Assembly (NCBI RefSeq): GCF_019393635.1
Contig: NC_057863.1
Span: 1,814,501-1,878,500 of the forward strand
DNA from: Dromiciops gliroides
Taxonomy: Eukaryota; Chordata; Mammalia; Microbiotheria; Microbiotheriidae
DNA length: 64,000 bases
Direction of reading: 5' to 3'
This document shows, piece after piece, positions 1 through 10,500 of this stretch. Every line of letters starts with the position of its first letter. Position 1 is the first letter of the stretch. The translations under genes were made by a program, and so were the position numbers. Below the pieces are notes generated by a model, which was not told the origin of the DNA, searched no databases, and was given only the letters and a program-made list of their open reading frames with translations.

Positions 1-59
1 TTCAGTGGCTCCAACGAGCTTTTAGGATAAAATGAAAACTCTTCATCTTGACCTCTAAA

Positions 60-1585
60 CTTCTTTACCATTGATAGTTATCCCACTTCTCCAGATTAAT
101 TTCCTTTTTTCTCAAAATTTTTTTAAATTTTCAGTTCTAAATTCTTTGCCTTTGTCTAACCCTTATCTGTCCATTGAGAAGGCAGGAAATACAATACCCA
201 TTATACATGTGAAGTCACGTTCCAGAGGGTAAAAAGCTACAAAAATAAAGGGAGGGAAAAATAGAGTTTAATCTGCAGTTTAATCTGGGAGTTTCTTAGT
301 TCTTCGTCTGAAGGTCGATAGCATTTTCATCATGCTTCCTTTGAAATTGTCTTGGATCATTGCGTTGCTGAGAAGGGCTAAGTCTGTCATAGTTGATCAT
401 TGCACAGTGTTGCTGTTACCATGTACAATGATCTGGTTCTCCTCACTTTATTTTGCATCAGTTCATATAAGTCTTTGCAGTTTTTCTGAAGCCATCCTGT
501 TTATAGTAAAATAGTATTCCATTACAATCACACAGCTTGTTCAGCCATTCCTCTATTGATGGGCATTTCCTCAGCTTCCAATTCTTTGCCCTTCCAAAAA
601 AGAACTGTTATAAATATTTTTGTACCATTAGATCTTTTTCTTTTTCCTTTCATCTTTTTGGGATACAGACCTAGTAATGTTATTGCTGGATCAAAGGGTA
701 TGTAAAGGGTTTGCTAGCCCTTGGGGCATACTTCCAAATTGTCCTCCAGAATGGGTAGACTGCTTCACAACTCTACCCAGAATTGTGTTAGCTAATCTCA
801 TGGATGTGAAATGGTACCTTAGAGTTGTTTTAATTTCCATTTCTCTAATTATCAGTGATTTAGAAATTTTTTTCAAATGACTTGATAATTTTTATTTCTT
901 TGTTGGAAAACTGTTCATATCCTTTTTTTTTTAAAGTGAGACAATTGGGGTTAAATGACTTTTCCAGGGTCACACAGCTAGTAAGTGTTAAGTGTCTAAG
1001 GCCAGATTTGAACTCAGGTCCTCCTAACTCCAGGGCCAGTGCTCTATCCGCTGCACCACCTAGCTGCCCCTGTTCATATCCTTTTATCCATTCATATCCT
1101 TCATATCCATTTATCAATTGGGGAATGACTTTTTAAAAAAATAATAAATTTGTCTCAGTTCCCTATATATTTGAGAAATGAGTACTTTTCAGAGAAATTT
1201 GCCATCAAATCCCCCCCCCCCCCAGGTTCCTGCTTTGCTTTTCATTATGGCTGCATTGGTTTTGTTTGTGTAAAGCCTTTTTAATTTCATGTAATCAGAA
1301 TTTTCCGTTTGACCTCCTGTAAAGCTGTCTGTCTTTTGTTTGGCCATGAGCCCTTCCCATATCCATGGATCTCACAGGTATCTTTTTTTCTGGATTTCCC
1401 TAATTGGCTTTTGGTGTCAACCTTTATGTCTAATCACATGTCCATTTGGACCCTACCTTGGTACATGGTGCGAATGTTCATCTGAATCGTTTCTGCCAGA
1501 TCACTTTCGAGTTTTTCTTGCAGTTTTTGTGGATCCCAGTTGCTGGGATCTTTGGGCTTATCGAACCCCACGTTCCTGTGCCCCT
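60..1585 (-). mobile_element. L1 3' portion, antisense, with a SINE inside
   Basis: Read on the minus strand this matches marsupial L1. ORF2 sequence on the right (LESDLAETIQ region near 1440-1580) runs down through the REMEIKTTLRYH motif at 770-870 and then into the 3' UTR. It is 5'-truncated and decayed. A SINE at 923-1070 interrupts it. Confidence 0.75.
923..1070 (-). mobile_element. WSINE1-type SINE with target duplication
   Basis: This is a full-length antisense copy, from the T-run to the tRNA-like head CACCTAGCTGCCCC. It is flanked by direct repeats TGTTCATATCCTTTT at 912 and 1071, inside L1 sequence, so it is younger than that L1. Confidence 0.85.
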
Positions 1586-2060
1586 TCTCCTCCATTGATT
1601 GCCCTCTCTGTTTCTTGGCCAGTGCGAGATGCAGAGCAGCCCTTGGCATTCCGCCTGCAGCCTCTGCCCCTCTGGCTACCTCAGAGGCCCTCCTTTCTAG
1701 CCTTGGCTTCTTAGCGTCCCTCCTTCAGCAGCCAGGTCCGTCCTTCTGGGTCAGGTAGCAGTCGCGGCCCCTTGAGGGCGGGCAGGGCAGTTGTGTGTCC
1801 AGTCCCAGAGGAGGTGCCCGATGGGCACTTACTCTGCGGCATCTCCCTTGTCTAAACAGGGAGTTCACAAGAGGCTGATGACGCTACCATTCCAGCCCTT
1901 AGGCCTTAACCTCCTCAGGCCACTTCTGTGCCCTTCTCCTTCCTCCCAGGCCTGCGTCTCTTGCCCCTGTAGACCTGTTCGGTCTCTCCTTCCCTAAACG
2001 TTGGTTCACGCTTTGGAATGGTAGCGGGTTCACAGCATTCCTGACTCACGTATCAAGTTC
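1586..2060. other. Intron 3 sequence with nothing recognised
   Basis: GC-rich, non-coding sequence between the L1 and the LTR-like block. Short open frames show no family resemblance. The upstream ANKFY1 BTB exons are not here. Confidence 0.5.
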
Positions 2061-2061
2061 C

Positions 2062-2770
2062 CCGACACGGCTCCCCTCCCAGATTGATAAGCAAAATATT
2101 AAGAAGCCTCTTAACTAAATAAACCAAGCAGAGTTTATTTATGAGATACTGTGGAAAATTAGGAATACTGGGAAATAAAGTAAAACCTGACTGCTTTCCT
2201 GCGGGCTCTTTCCCACACTTCTCAATACAATGAGGGCCTTGGCCACCTCCGGCCTCCGGGCACGTTACACTTTCCCTGGTTTGTATTAAGGCCTGTAACC
2301 TTGTCAGCCCCGACTCTCCTTCTCCGAATCGAACTCTCCTCCGTCCTTGTCCGGGCTCTCCTCTAGTCAGCCCCTCTCCTCTAGTCAGCCTCTCTCCTCT
2401 AGTCAGCCCCTCTCCTCTAGTCAGCCCCTCTCCTCTAGTCTGTCCCCTCAAGTCCAGTCAGCCCCCCAGTCCGACCTCCTCTAACTCCCAGGTCTCTATA
2501 TACCTTTTCTTCTCTCCACTCAAATCTCGGGGCTTCCTTCGCCCCCACAGACCAAGCTAATCCGCCAGCCAGGGCTGCAGCTGGTGGGGGGGGTGCTCTC
2601 AAGCCTAATGCCTCAGCACAGGCCGTCCGGGATCCTTCAGATAGCTCCGCTCAGGTCGGAGGGAGCTTTTTCTGCTCAGCTGAAGCTGAGGAGGAGGGGG
2701 AGAGACCCTGAGGGCCTAAGGCTTTCTAACCTCAGCCTCAAGGTAGGGTCCCCTAATCAACATAAATTTC
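2062..2770 (-). mobile_element. LTR-like fossil, antisense, with internal 18-bp repeats
   Basis: On the minus strand there is a TATA-type element (plus positions 2506-2517) and then an AATAAA region (plus positions 2135-2142), the spacing of an LTR promoter and polyadenylation site. No gag, pol or env sequence adjoins it, so if real it is a solitary LTR. The ends are approximate and the family (ERV1-like) is a guess. Confidence 0.3.
2356..2445. repeat. 18-bp minisatellite, five copies
   Basis: Five head-to-tail copies of CTCTCCTCTAGTCAGCCC lie here, the last one diverged. As 18 is a multiple of three, the minus strand reads as a repeated TRGEGL hexapeptide, which is an artefact. The array sits inside the LTR-like block. 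Confidence 0.9.
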
Positions 2771-2959
2771 CACAATGGTCATAGCAAATTCATGGATGAT
2801 GAAAATGGGAAACAGACCAGAGATGATGTTGGCGTGCGTTCTGGGCATGTTATGTAGACATTTGACCAGCCTCATTCTTTTGCCTCACAGAAAGTACCCT
2901 AGTCAGCAGACAAAGGCTTCCTTGTCCCAGAAGCTTATTCACTACCAGTCCATCCATGG

Positions 2960-3840
2960 GCGGGCAGTTAAGTGCTTATCAAATGCAGTGCTCTCTTCTC
3001 AACCCTTGGGATTCAAAGAAAAAGCAGAGCCAGGCCCTGCCCTCAAGGGTCTTACATTCTGATGGAGGTGACCAGATGCCCATCAGAATGGGTGAGGTCT
3101 ACACTGTGTCCCAGAGGAATGCCCTAGCAGCTCCACAGAAGGCAGCATTTGAGAGGGAGACTCTGCCCAGCCCGAGGCCGCATAGGCCTGTGGAAGGGAG
3201 CTAGTAGTCACGTGTGATGGACAGCCATGGGCCCACGCATCCAGCCTTGGGTCGGGAGAAGGGGCCCAGCTGGTGAAGGCATGGAAACAGCAAAGGGTTT
3301 TGTATTTGATCTGGAGGCCACAGAGAACCCCTAGAGTTGATTGGGGGGGGTAGAGCCGAGAGAGCTGAGTGGAGGATGGACCCCTCCCCACCCAGGAGCA
3401 GCAGCCAGGGTACCAGTCCAGGTGCAGGCTGATGGGGAGGGTGGTGAGTCTGTGAGGGGAGAGGGGATGAGAAGGTGGAGCCCATGCCATCTGGCAGCAG
3501 ATTGTGGGGAGGTGAGTGAGGGAAGGAACAGAGGTGGCACAGAGGTCAGAGGCCCAGGGGCCTGACTTGGAGGGGAATAAGGACATTTAGAAGAGAGGAA
3601 GGTCTGCTTGGGACATGCTCAGGTTTGGTGCGCCCCTGGGACAGCCAGGCTGGGATCTGTCGCTCTGGAGATTGGAATGAGCAGGGGAGATGGCCCGGGG
3701 AGGGGAGGAGGGAAGAGGCACCTGGGCAGACACTATGGCTCTTCCTGCACTGTGCCTCAGATAGTTGCCTGGCTGGGAGGGCGAAGCCAGGCCGGCCCCC
3801 AGCCCCTGGGCACTTCTCCGACTGACATCTTTCTGTGATT
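2960..3840 (-). mobile_element. Degenerate L2-like antisense relic
   Basis: The segment around GTATTTGATCTGGAGGCC and the preceding text resembles the antisense of the L2 3' half. It is heavily decayed and G-rich, and the boundaries are vague. Confidence 0.35.
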
Positions 3841-3929
3841 TGTCTGAAGAGAGATATTTCCTCTTGAGACTGTTGGGATGTATGGAGAGAATGATGCTTA
3901 TTTCTCTGGCTCAGTTGGATAACCTTAGG

Positions 3930-4312
3930 TAGCAGCCACAGAGCCCCACTTGGAGTCAGGACAACCTGAGTTTGAATCCTGCCATGGACAGTTTCTGGCT
4001 GTGTGACCCTGGACAAGTCACTCCACTTGTAGCTACATCAGTTTCTTCATATGTAAAGTGGGGGAAAGAGGGAAGGGCCTAGGCATTTATGAAGCGGGTA
4101 CTGTGTGCCAAGCACAGACAACCACTTTACAAGCATTATCTCATTTGGGCCTCACAGCCAGCCTGAGAGGCAGGTTCTCCAGGAGAGCCGAATGTTCAGC
4201 AAGCACTCCTTGGCTGGGGAGGCAAGTGACGGCCCTTGTCCACAGTCACACCACACCTAGGTATCTGAGGCCAGATTAGAACTGGGGTCTGGAGTTCCGT
4301 ATCCTGCGGCCG
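3930..4312. mobile_element. MIR/THER-type SINE relics (two adjacent)
   Basis: At 3930-4065 a sense MIR core reads GAGTTTGAATCCTGCC then CTGTGTGACCCTGGACAAGTC. At 4070-4312 an antisense-like THER unit carries TACTGTGTGCCAAGCAC and ACAAGCATTATCTCATTTG. They end about 55 bases before ANKFY1 exon 4. Confidence 0.6.
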
Positions 4313-4367
4313 CCTCCAAAGGGCTTTTGGCCCCAGTTGGTTTTACAAGCTCCTTTTTCTTACCCAG

Positions 4368-4503
4368 ATGCTAACCCTGAGGTGACAATGGCCTTGCTTC
4401 GCTGGGTCTACACCGATGACCTGGAGCTCAAGGAAGATGATGTCTTCTTGACAGAGCTGATGAGGCTGGCGAACCGCTTCCAGCTGCAGCTCCTGCGGGA
4501 AAG
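4368..4503 (+). CDS. ANKFY1: ANKFY1 exon 4 (BTB domain end)
   Basis: The exon follows a TACCCAG acceptor and precedes a GTGAGT donor. It encodes the segment beginning DANPEVTMALLRW and ending LQLLRER, about human residues 108-153, which is the C-terminal half of the BTB/POZ domain. The first codon (Asp) is split, its G lying in the previous exon outside the window. Confidence 0.96.
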
Positions 4504-7500
4504 GTGAGTCACAGAGTCCCTGGAAGCAGCCGAGCCCCCTGCCCTGGGGCCCAAGGAGAGTTCTCAGGGCCCAGCAAGGGGGTTCCCGAGCCCCATTATT
4601 CAGGAGGACCTTTTAAATACTCTAGAGCTGTGACCATTTTAAAAAGAATCTCCTTGGGGGCAGCTAGATGGAGCAGTGGATAAAGCACTGGCCCTGGATT
4701 CAGGAGGACCTGAGTTCAAATCCAGCCTCAGACACGACGCTTACTAGCTGTGTGACTCTGGGCAAGTCACTTAATCCTCATTGCCCCCCCCCCCCCCCAA
4801 AGAATCTCCTTTTTCCTATGAACTTGATACAAGCACATGACTGAGCACGTGGGCATTTCAGGAACAAAGAACAGAAAACGACACCATCCGTGAGATGGTG
4901 AATTTCTACTCTGTGCCTAGTGGGATTTGATAGCAACCAGATGACCCTGCTGGTCATTGCCCTCTCCAGCACCGCCATCTGCTCTTTTCTGTCTTGTCAC
5001 CATTTTTCTTTCTTCTGGTTGGCTGAGACCAAAATCCATTTTGAAAGCAGTTTGTTCAGTTGTCTGGCAGAGAGGAGAGCTGAGCAAGGATGGCCCAGGG
5101 CCTCAGGGTCTGTAAGAGACCCATCCTGGGGGATGCAAACAAAGCAGCCAAGAAATGCCTGCTGCCCCTTCCTGCATCCATTTCCAGCTCGGATTAGGTT
5201 TCTGCTCAGCACCACTGAGGGCCCAAGTTCAGCATTGAACACATCTGTCTGTGAGCTACACAGCACTGGGTTCAAGTGCAGTCACACAGCACAACTGTGC
5301 AAGTCACCAGTCAAGTCTCCGTGAGGTAGTATGGGGGGTGGGCACTCCCTGGTGGAAGAAGGTGGGGCCTGAGTGGCACCTGGAAGAGAGAGAGAGCCCC
5401 GAGGTGGAGGGGAGGAGGGAGTGAGGGGGCCTGTCTTGTGGGAGGCTGGGCCCCCAAGAAGGACCCAGGAACAGCAGTGTTCAGTGGGAAGTTCGGGCCA
5501 CCTGGAAAGGGCCATAAAAGTCACTCGTCTCTCATAGAAGCTGTAAGGAAATTGGTGGAATAGAGCAGTGAGCTAGCTGGTCAGGTCTGCCCTTCAGCAA
5601 CTCTGTTGTGACTTGGCTAGACCGGAGGAACGAGACCTGCTAGGGAGCCGCCGAGAGTGTGGTGCTGGGGCTGCCCAAGGCCTGAGGTTCAGGGGTGAGA
5701 GCTCAGCTGAGCCACAGTGCTGAGGTAAAGGGCCTGGATGCTAGAGGAATTCTCCGCACAGGAATAGAGCTAGAGAGAGGGAAGGCCTTGGGAAGGAAAG
5801 GCCCCGAGTGCCATCTTGGACGTGCTGAGTCAGCCTGACAGCACCTGGGGGGGTGGGAGGGCTGGGTTCGGACCCTTGTGCACTGCAGATGTTCCAGCAG
5901 AGTCTGGGAGCCGCCTGTCAGGGGTGGCATAGAGGGGTTTTTTTCTAGATGCCTTTCAGCTTCTGTGATTGTAGCCATGGCATTTCGGAGTTATTTGGCA
6001 TAATAATAAATAAAATCAGAGCAGCTTGTTCATGGAAGGAGAGCATGACACTGAGGACCTGCTGAGGTTTTGGACTTGGCTCTGCCTATCATTATGGGGC
6101 TCAGGTTTTTTGCATTTTTTTTTTAATTGAGAATAATTTTTTTTTCCTCACTCCCACCTCAGTGCTCCTCCCCATCAAAACCCTGTAATACATAAGCACT
6201 GACCAGCTCCTCCACTGCCCATGTCAAAAATATATATGCCTGGGGGCAGCTGGGTGGTGCAGTGGATAGAGCACCTGCCCTGGAGTCAGGAGGACCTGAG
6301 TTCAAATCCAGCCTCAGACACTTAACACTTACTAGCTGTGTGACCCTGGGCAAGTCACTTAATCTCCATTGCCTCACTAAAATATATAAATATATATATA
6401 TATATATGCCTGGTTCTGTGTTTTCAGTGCCTCACTTCTCAGTCAGGAGGAGGGTTGTCATTCTTCATTGTTGGTCCTCTGTAATAATAGCTGGTCAATC
6501 ATTTGATCAGAGTTCTGAAGCCTTTCAGAACCCTTTTTACTACAGTGTGCTGTTGTTGAAGAGAACAAGCATTTATTTATTAAGCACCTGCCTTATTTGT
6601 TGGGTTATTTACTTGGCTGCCCCTTTATTTAGTTATTTGTTGGGTTGTTTTTTGGTTTTATTGGAGTAATGAACATTTTTATTTATAGTTTCAGGCTCCA
6701 ATTTATCCCTCCTTCCCTTCCTCCCTTCACCCCTCCCTGAGACAGTGAGCAATCAGATGTAGGTTATACATGTGTGGTTATGTAAAACATTGCCACATTA
6801 GTCATTTTGTACAAGAACACTTGAATAAAAGAAAAAAAATGAAAGCAAGTGACAAAGAGCCTGCTTCAGTCTGTGTTCCATCAATATCAGTTCTTTCTTT
6901 GGAGGTGGAGAGGATGTTTCATCAATAGTCCTTTGGGATTGTCTTGGATCATTGTATTTGTGAGGTTTAAAATTGGATACAAGGGCATTAAACTCTCCTT
7001 TAACCTTTCCCTTATTTATCTCCCAGACCAGTAAGTGGAAGAAGCCTCTGATCTTTAGTTAGGGCTTTTATTGTTTGGGAATTACAAGGTGATGTTGATT
7101 AGAGAGATAGGAAAGTAGAAGTACAAACAAATAGTCTTAGATCTAAGCTTAGTCTGTATTCCGTATAGAACTCACCAAAAACCCAAGGCCACCTCTGAGG
7201 CAGATACAGAGAACCGGGCGGAGTGGCACCTCAGTCAGCGTCTGTGTGTGCAGAACCAGCCAGCGGACGAGGAGAGCGGAAAAGAGACCTCACTTCCGTT
7301 CTCTCCTTGCCTTTTAAGCTTGCACCCCGGAAGTGGAGTGCTTAGCAGACGCACGGGCGGCTCATCTCAGTCTCCTCCTCAAAAGGGTGGTCCTTTCAGT
7401 TCTCGCTAACCAACTGTTAAAAAAAACTTTCATTTTTTTACCACATATGGCTGAGAATAGTCAAGTCTTTCACAGTTCTTCATTCAGCAGTATTGCTGTC

Positions 7501-10500
7501 TCTGTGCACAACGTTCTCCTGGTTTTGCTCACTTCACTATACATCAGTTCGTACAAGTCTTTCCAGGCCTTTCTGAAATCATCCTGCTTGTCATTTCTTA
7601 TAGCACCATAATATTCCATCACCATCATATATTACATAAACACCTGTTTTATGCCAGACACTTTGCTAAGCACTTTACAAATATCATTGAGTTATAAGAT
7701 GATCCTCACAACATTGAGTTATAAAAGATAGATCCCCACTTTACAGTTGAAGAAACTGAGGTAGTCAGAGGTGAAATGACTTGTAGTGTCTTAGGCTGGA
7801 TTTGAACTCAAGTCTTCCTGACTCCAGGCCCAGCACTCCATGTAGCTGCCCAGTGTAAATTGTTCTGGTTCTCTTCACTCCCCTTTGTATCAGTTCATAC
7901 CAGTTTTCCAAGACAACCCTGCATCCATCCCCTTACAACACAGTGGTATTCCATCCATTCACATCTCATTCCTTGTCCAGCCATTCCCCAGTTGATAGGA
8001 ACCCCCTTAGTTCCCAGTTCAGTGCTACCATGAAAAGAGCTGCTCTCATTCTTTTTGTACGTGTGGGTTCTTTTCTTCTCTTTGATCTCTTTGGGCTATA
8101 GACCCAGTAGTTATAGAAGGCAGCATTCAGGGAAGTCTTTCTTATGGGAATAGTTTCAAATTGCTTTTAAGAAGGACTTGGTCTATTCATGGCTCCACTA
8201 GCAGTCAGTGAATGGCACTGTTTTCCAGCAACATTGGTCACTTTCTTCTTTGACAAACTTTGCCATTTGGCAGGGTGTGAGGTGGACCCACAGAGTTGCT
8301 TTAAATTGCATTTCTCATCATTAGTGATTGAGGGCATTGTTTCATGTAGCTATTATGTTTTCTCTTGTTTGGTCATTTCAGCTATGTCCGACTCTTTGTG
8401 ACCCCATTTGGGGTTACCTTGGCAAGGATACTAGAGTGGTTTGCCATTTCCTTCTCCAGTCCATTTTACAGGTGAGGAAACTGAGGCAAACAGGGTGAAG
8501 CGACTTGTCCAGGATCACATAGCTAGTGAGTGTCTTGAAGCTGGATTTGAACTCAGGACTTCCTGACTCCCGGCCCAGCACTTTTTGCATTGTAGTACCA
8601 CCTAGCTGCTCCATTATGTTTTCTAGTTCTCTAAAATTATTTCCTGGTACCTAGTTATGGCACTGCCTTTAATTTAGTTAGTACTGTCATTTTTATTATA
8701 TTGGGTTGTCCCTTCCCATGAGCAGTTCGTATTCATCAGTTATTTAGGTCTGTCTTTATTTGTGGTAAAGAGTGTTTTTGTAGGCAGAGAGAGGAATCTG
8801 AGCTCCCAACATTCCCCTCCAAACAACTTTACAATAAATGCTTAAATCAAATTCTGGAGAATTGGAGCCAACACAAGGTCAGAGAGAGACATCTTTCCAG
8901 CACAAGACAACACGGGAAGTAGGGAGGAGATATCTGTGACACTGGAAAGGAGGCTGGCCCACAGCCCACATGCATGAAGCAGCAGGGGTAGAAGTGTGTG
9001 GGGGAGGCAAGCAGCGTCAGCTTTGGAGTTCTCAAGCTGGAGATGGTGAGGTGATCAGGCAGCTGCTCAGAAAGAGATTACAGGACCCCTGTGCTAACCC
9101 TGAGAGTAGGATCAGGCCCTGTTTGGTAATGCTGTTGCTTATACCCACTTCTGGATCATAGTTAAAAGGCAGAGAGGCACCAATTCAAGGTACCAGTGAC
9201 CCTCAGGAACAGTATTGTTTCTGAGACCAAGGAAACAGGGGCCCTGAGGAGCTGAGGTGTCAGTTGTAATTCCAAGGGATCAGGAGCCCTTCCTAGGGGA
9301 GGACCAGAGCACAGACCAGAAGAACAGTGATCACACCTCTCCCTGGTTCATACCACCTTGGAAGCACTGAAAACTTGCAGGTCCCCAGAACTAGCACTGA
9401 AAACAGTAGTACAAAAAAAGCCTGAAGCTTAGGACAGTTGACTGTCCACTCCCACCCCCAACACGGGAAGAGAATCCAATTTTAACATAAAGTTAAAGTC
9501 TAGAGATAGGTTAGAAAATGAGCAAACAACAACAACAAAACCCTGACCATAAAAATCAACTATGGTGACAGGGAAGACCAAGGCACAAACTCAGAAGACA
9601 AAATAGCTATAAGCAAAGCCTTAAAAGGGAAAAAAAAAAAGTGAATTCTACATAAACCCAACAAGAATTCTTGGAAGAGATCAAAAACTTATTTTCAACA
9701 TCAGATTAAGAGTGGTAGAGGTAAAATTGGGGAAAGTACAAGAAAATTATGAAAAGACGATTAACAGCTTGGTAAAAGAGGCACAAAAAGTGCTAAAGGA
9801 AATAACTCTTTAAAAAGCAGAATTGGGGGCAACTAGGTGGTGCAGTGCATAAAGCACTGGCCCTGGATTCAGGAGGATCTGAGTTCAAATCTGACCTGTG
9901 TGACCTTGGGCAAGTCACTTAACCCTCATTGCCTGCCCCCCTCCCAAAAAAAAAGCAGAATTGGCCAAATGGGGAAAAAAAAGGTGAAAAAAGCTCACTC
10001 AAGAAAATAATTCTTTAAAACTGGTGCTCTATCCACTGTGCCACCTAGCTGCCCCAGAACCCCTAAGTTTTAAAAAGGATTGTTAAGGAACACCGGCCCT
10101 GGAGTCAGGAGGACCTGAGTTCAAATCCGGCCTCAGACACTTAACACTTACTAGCTGTGTGACCCTGGGCAAGTCACTTAACCCCAATTGCCTCACCCCC
10201 CCCCCAAAAAAAAAGGAACGTTAAAAATTTTTTTACACATGACAGAATTTGGGGGGGGGCAGGGCAATGGGGGTTAAGTGACTTGTCCAAGGTCACACAG
10301 TATGTGTCAAGTGTCTGAGGTCTGATCTGAACTCAGGTCCTCCTGAATCCAGGGTTGGTGCTTTATCCACTGTGCCACCTAGCTGCCCTGATTGATTGGG
10401 AAATATTAAAAGAAATAAATAAAAATAATTTTTTAATAAAAAGTGTTTTTGTGATTGTGTATGTAGTTATTTTAAATGGAATTTCCATTTCTAGCTCTTC

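Larger units (their letters stand above)
8783..10437 (+). mobile_element. L1 5'UTR/ORF1-only (HAL1-like) insert
   Basis: This is sense L1-type 5' region and ORF1-like sequence (CTATGGTGACAGGGAAGACC, AACAGCTTGGTAAAAGAGGC, GCCAAATGGGGAAA), ending in A-rich sequence with no ORF2. The flanks AAAGAGTGTTTTTGT (8767) and AAAAAGTGTTTTTGT (10438) are a 15-bp target duplication with one mismatch, inside antisense L1. It carries three SINE insertions. Confidence 0.6.

Noticed and set aside
1434-1649. Minus-strand frame resembling a protein (DPQKLQEKLESDLAETIQMN)
   Set aside because: It overlaps antisense L1 ORF2 text, so it is a LINE remnant and not a host gene.
2053-2451. Minus-strand frame with repeated TRGEGL
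   Set aside because: Produced by the 18-bp minisatellite; 18 is divisible by three, so the repeat stays open.
1-4367. ANKFY1 exons 1-3 within the window
   Set aside because: I looked for the BTB segments around SDLKIKVGD and KFVLAARS on both strands and did not find them. They must lie upstream.
4656-4798. tRNA gene suggested by the GAGTTCAAATCC B-box-like text
   Set aside because: The same text recurs in every SINE copy. There is no intact acceptor stem or anticodon arm, so it is a SINE promoter remnant.
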